NCBI GenBank assembly: GCA_022707665.1
Contig: JAKJAE010000151.1
Span: 1 to 6,788 of the forward strand
Length of the DNA: 6,788 bases
Direction: 5' to 3'
DNA from: Chloroflexota bacterium
GTDB lineage: Bacteria > Chloroflexota > Anaerolineae > B4-G1 > SLSP01
Within the stretch, counting starts at the first letter, position 1; every line of letters starts with the position of its first letter. The notes under the pieces are model-generated. The model made no database searches. It had not been told where the DNA came from and saw nothing but the letters and a program-made list of their open reading frames with translations. Made by a program: the position numbers and the translations under genes. Positions 5,542-6,788 of this stretch are shown piece by piece.

Positions 5542-6788
5542 ATGAAACGAAGAATATGGCTACTTGGCCTGGTGTTGACAGCGCTCGTAGTCATGGCCAT
5601 ACCAGCCATGGCCCAGGGGCCGATTACCCCTCAACACTCGGATCCCGCGTGGCAGGCGAGCTACTGGAACAATACCGGCCTATCCGGTACTCCGGCGCTC
5701 ACCCGCACGGACACGAACATCGCCTTTGATTGGGGATCCGGGTCACCGGCATCCCAGGTAAGCGCCGACAACTTCTCGGCGCGATGGACTCGCTACATCG
5801 ATGTCACTCCCGGCACCTACCAGTTCACCGTGACCAGCGACGATGGCATCCGGGTGTGGGTGGACGGTACGATGATCCTGGACAAGTGGTACGCCCATGC
5901 CGTCGAGACCCATACCGCCGAGGTCTACCTGGCAGCCGGGCATCACCTGATCCAGGTTGACTATTTCGAGCAGACCGGGTTGGCAACCGCCAAGGTCCAG
6001 TGGGCGCTCAAGGGCCAGGTCCCGGCAACCGGCAACTGGAAGGCCGAGTACTTCAACAACCTGACGCTTAGCGGCGCGCCGGCGTTGGTCCGGAACGAAG
6101 CTTCGGTCAACTACGACTGGGGCAGCGGATCGCCGCAAGCCGGAACGATCAACACTGACAACTTCTCCGCCCGCTGGACGCAGAGCATAAGCCTCGCTGC
6201 AGGCACGTACACGTTCAAGCTCACCGTCGACGACGGCGCACGCCTGTGGGTCAACGGCCACCTGCTGCTCGACGCATGGTATGAGCAAGCCGCGACGACC
6301 TACACAGGCCAGATCTACCTGCCTGCCAATCCGGTCACGATCGAGGTGCAGTACTTCGAGAAGACCGGCCTGGCGAAGGTTCAGCTATCGTGGGCCTCGG
6401 GCACCACGCCACAACCGGCGCCTGCCGGAACCGTGATCGTTGATGACATCGATCCTGGCTTCGTCACGGGGGGCGCGGCAGCGGGTTGGCGCACCGTCGC
6501 CGAAGGGTACAACGGTCGCTTGACCTGGACCTACAACAATCGCACGATCCAGAACTACTACAACTGGGCACGCTGGTACCCGAGCCTGCAAGCGGGGTGG
6601 TATGAGGTCTTCGTCTACATCCCGGACCGTTACACCACGACCTCCCAGGCACGCTACTGGGTCAGGCACACCGGTGGTTACACGCTCAGGATCGTCAACC
6701 AGTCGGCCAATGGGGGGGCCTGGGTCTCCCTGGGAACGTTCAAGTTCGCCGGAAACAGCAACGACTACGTCTCGCTTGCCGACGTCAC
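5542..6788 (+). CDS. Secreted protein with two PA14 domains and a golvesin C-terminal-like domain (partial, runs off the right edge)
   Basis: The frame is open from ATG 5542 to the window end: 415 complete codons and no stop. Residues 1-24 are a clear Sec signal peptide: KRR, a hydrophobic core, then a signal peptidase I site AMA before Q25. Residues about 36-157 and 166-285 are two PA14 domains. Each has the core FDWGSGSP or YDWGSGSP, DNFSARWT, and the DDG turn (100-102 and 230-232), followed by a VWVDG/LWVNG strand. In PA14 adhesins the paired aspartates bind calcium at the sugar site. A short Pro/Ala linker (about 286-296) leads to a third domain from about 297, with VIVDDIDPGFVTGG, WARWYPSL and GWYEVFVYIP. 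This matches golvesin/xanthan-lyase-type C-terminal domains, thought to bind polysaccharide. The protein is therefore exported and probably binds glycans or cell-surface material; any catalytic domain lies beyond the edge. It is transcribed divergently from the RACo-like operon, and no functional link between them is evident. Confidence 0.93.
   Translation, partial: MKRRIWLLGLVLTALVVMAIPAMAQGPITPQHSDPAWQASYWNNTGLSGTPALTRTDTNIAFDWGSGSPASQVSADNFSARWTRYIDVTPGTYQFTVTSDDGIRVWVDGTMILDKWYAHAVETHTAEVYLAAGHHLIQVDYFEQTGLATAKVQWALKGQVPATGNWKAEYFNNLTLSGAPALVRNEASVNYDWGSGSPQAGTINTDNFSARWTQSISLAAGTYTFKLTVDDGARLWVNGHLLLDAWYEQAATTYTGQIYLPANPVTIEVQYFEKTGLAKVQLSWASGTTPQPAPAGTVIVDDIDPGFVTGGAAAGWRTVAEGYNGRLTWTYNNRTIQNYYNWARWYPSLQAGWYEVFVYIPDRYTTTSQARYWVRHTGGYTLRIVNQSANGGAWVSLGTFKFAGNSNDYVSLADV
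5647..6396 (+). repeat. Tandem PA14 domain duplication within the secreted protein
   Basis: The two PA14 units (about 5647-6012 and 6037-6396) align over their whole length without large gaps. They share WGSGSP, DNFSARW, the GTY-F strand, DDG, W-YE/W-YA and YFE-TGLA in the same order. Codon choice differs throughout, so this is an old duplication or two independent family members rather than a recent copy. Both retain the DDG turn, so both could bind ligand. Confidence 0.85.

Noticed and set aside
5743..6288. 181-codon minus-strand open frame opposite the PA14 domains
   Set aside because: The plus strand encodes clear tandem PA14 domains there; the minus reading has no motif and merely mirrors the repeat.
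1..6788. CRISPR arrays, tRNA or rRNA genes, insertion sequences, riboswitches
   Set aside because: I saw no regularly spaced repeats, tRNA-like cloverleaf, transposase motifs or conserved riboswitch core, although a cobalamin riboswitch was specifically considered because of the RACo-like gene.

Overview
The window looks like a piece of a GC-rich bacterial chromosome, most plausibly a member of the Chloroflexota. That placement is an impression from protein style: a RACo-type activator with an N-terminal ferredoxin, a PA14/golvesin-type secreted protein, soluble REC-GAF-PAS kinases, and an epimerase starting MRVLFIGGTGNIS. No marker gene is present to prove it.

Layout. Positions 1-5228 are filled by four closely spaced minus-strand genes, read right to left. 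(1) A 622-residue RACo-like ASKHA ATPase with an N-terminal 2Fe-2S ferredoxin domain (3360-5228, GTG start). (2) A PdxA-family dehydrogenase (2328-3350, GTG start), 9 nt downstream. (3) A soluble REC-coiled coil-GAF-PAS-histidine kinase (89-2266), 61 nt further on. (4) The first 13 codons of an NAD-dependent epimerase/dehydratase (1-39), cut by the window edge. The short gaps, common strand and individual ribosome-binding sites suggest one operon. A good sigma70-type promoter (-35 TTGAGT, 16 bp spacer, extended -10 TGCTACAAT) lies upstream of the first gene. An 8-bp perfect inverted repeat sits at the predicted start of transcription, and a third copy of its half-site overlaps the -10.

A 313-bp divergent intergenic region (5229-5541) separates this operon from a plus-strand gene at 5542 that runs off the right end. 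It has an excellent ribosome-binding site and signal peptide, two tandem PA14 domains and the start of a golvesin C-terminal-like domain. It is an exported, probably carbohydrate- or surface-binding protein. It was easy to miss because no stop codon lies in the window.

How the genes may work together. RACo-family proteins use ATP and a ferredoxin-type cluster to re-reduce inactive Co(II) corrinoid proteins of methyltransferase systems. PdxA-family enzymes oxidise 4-phospho-hydroxy acids (4-phosphohydroxythreonine in vitamin B6 synthesis, or 4-phospho-D-threonate/erythronate in the PdxA2 branch). Finding the two coupled with a sensor kinase and an epimerase, and with no corrinoid protein or methyltransferase beside them, is the most unusual aspect of the window. 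It may mark a catabolic module whose substrate is not evident from sequence alone.
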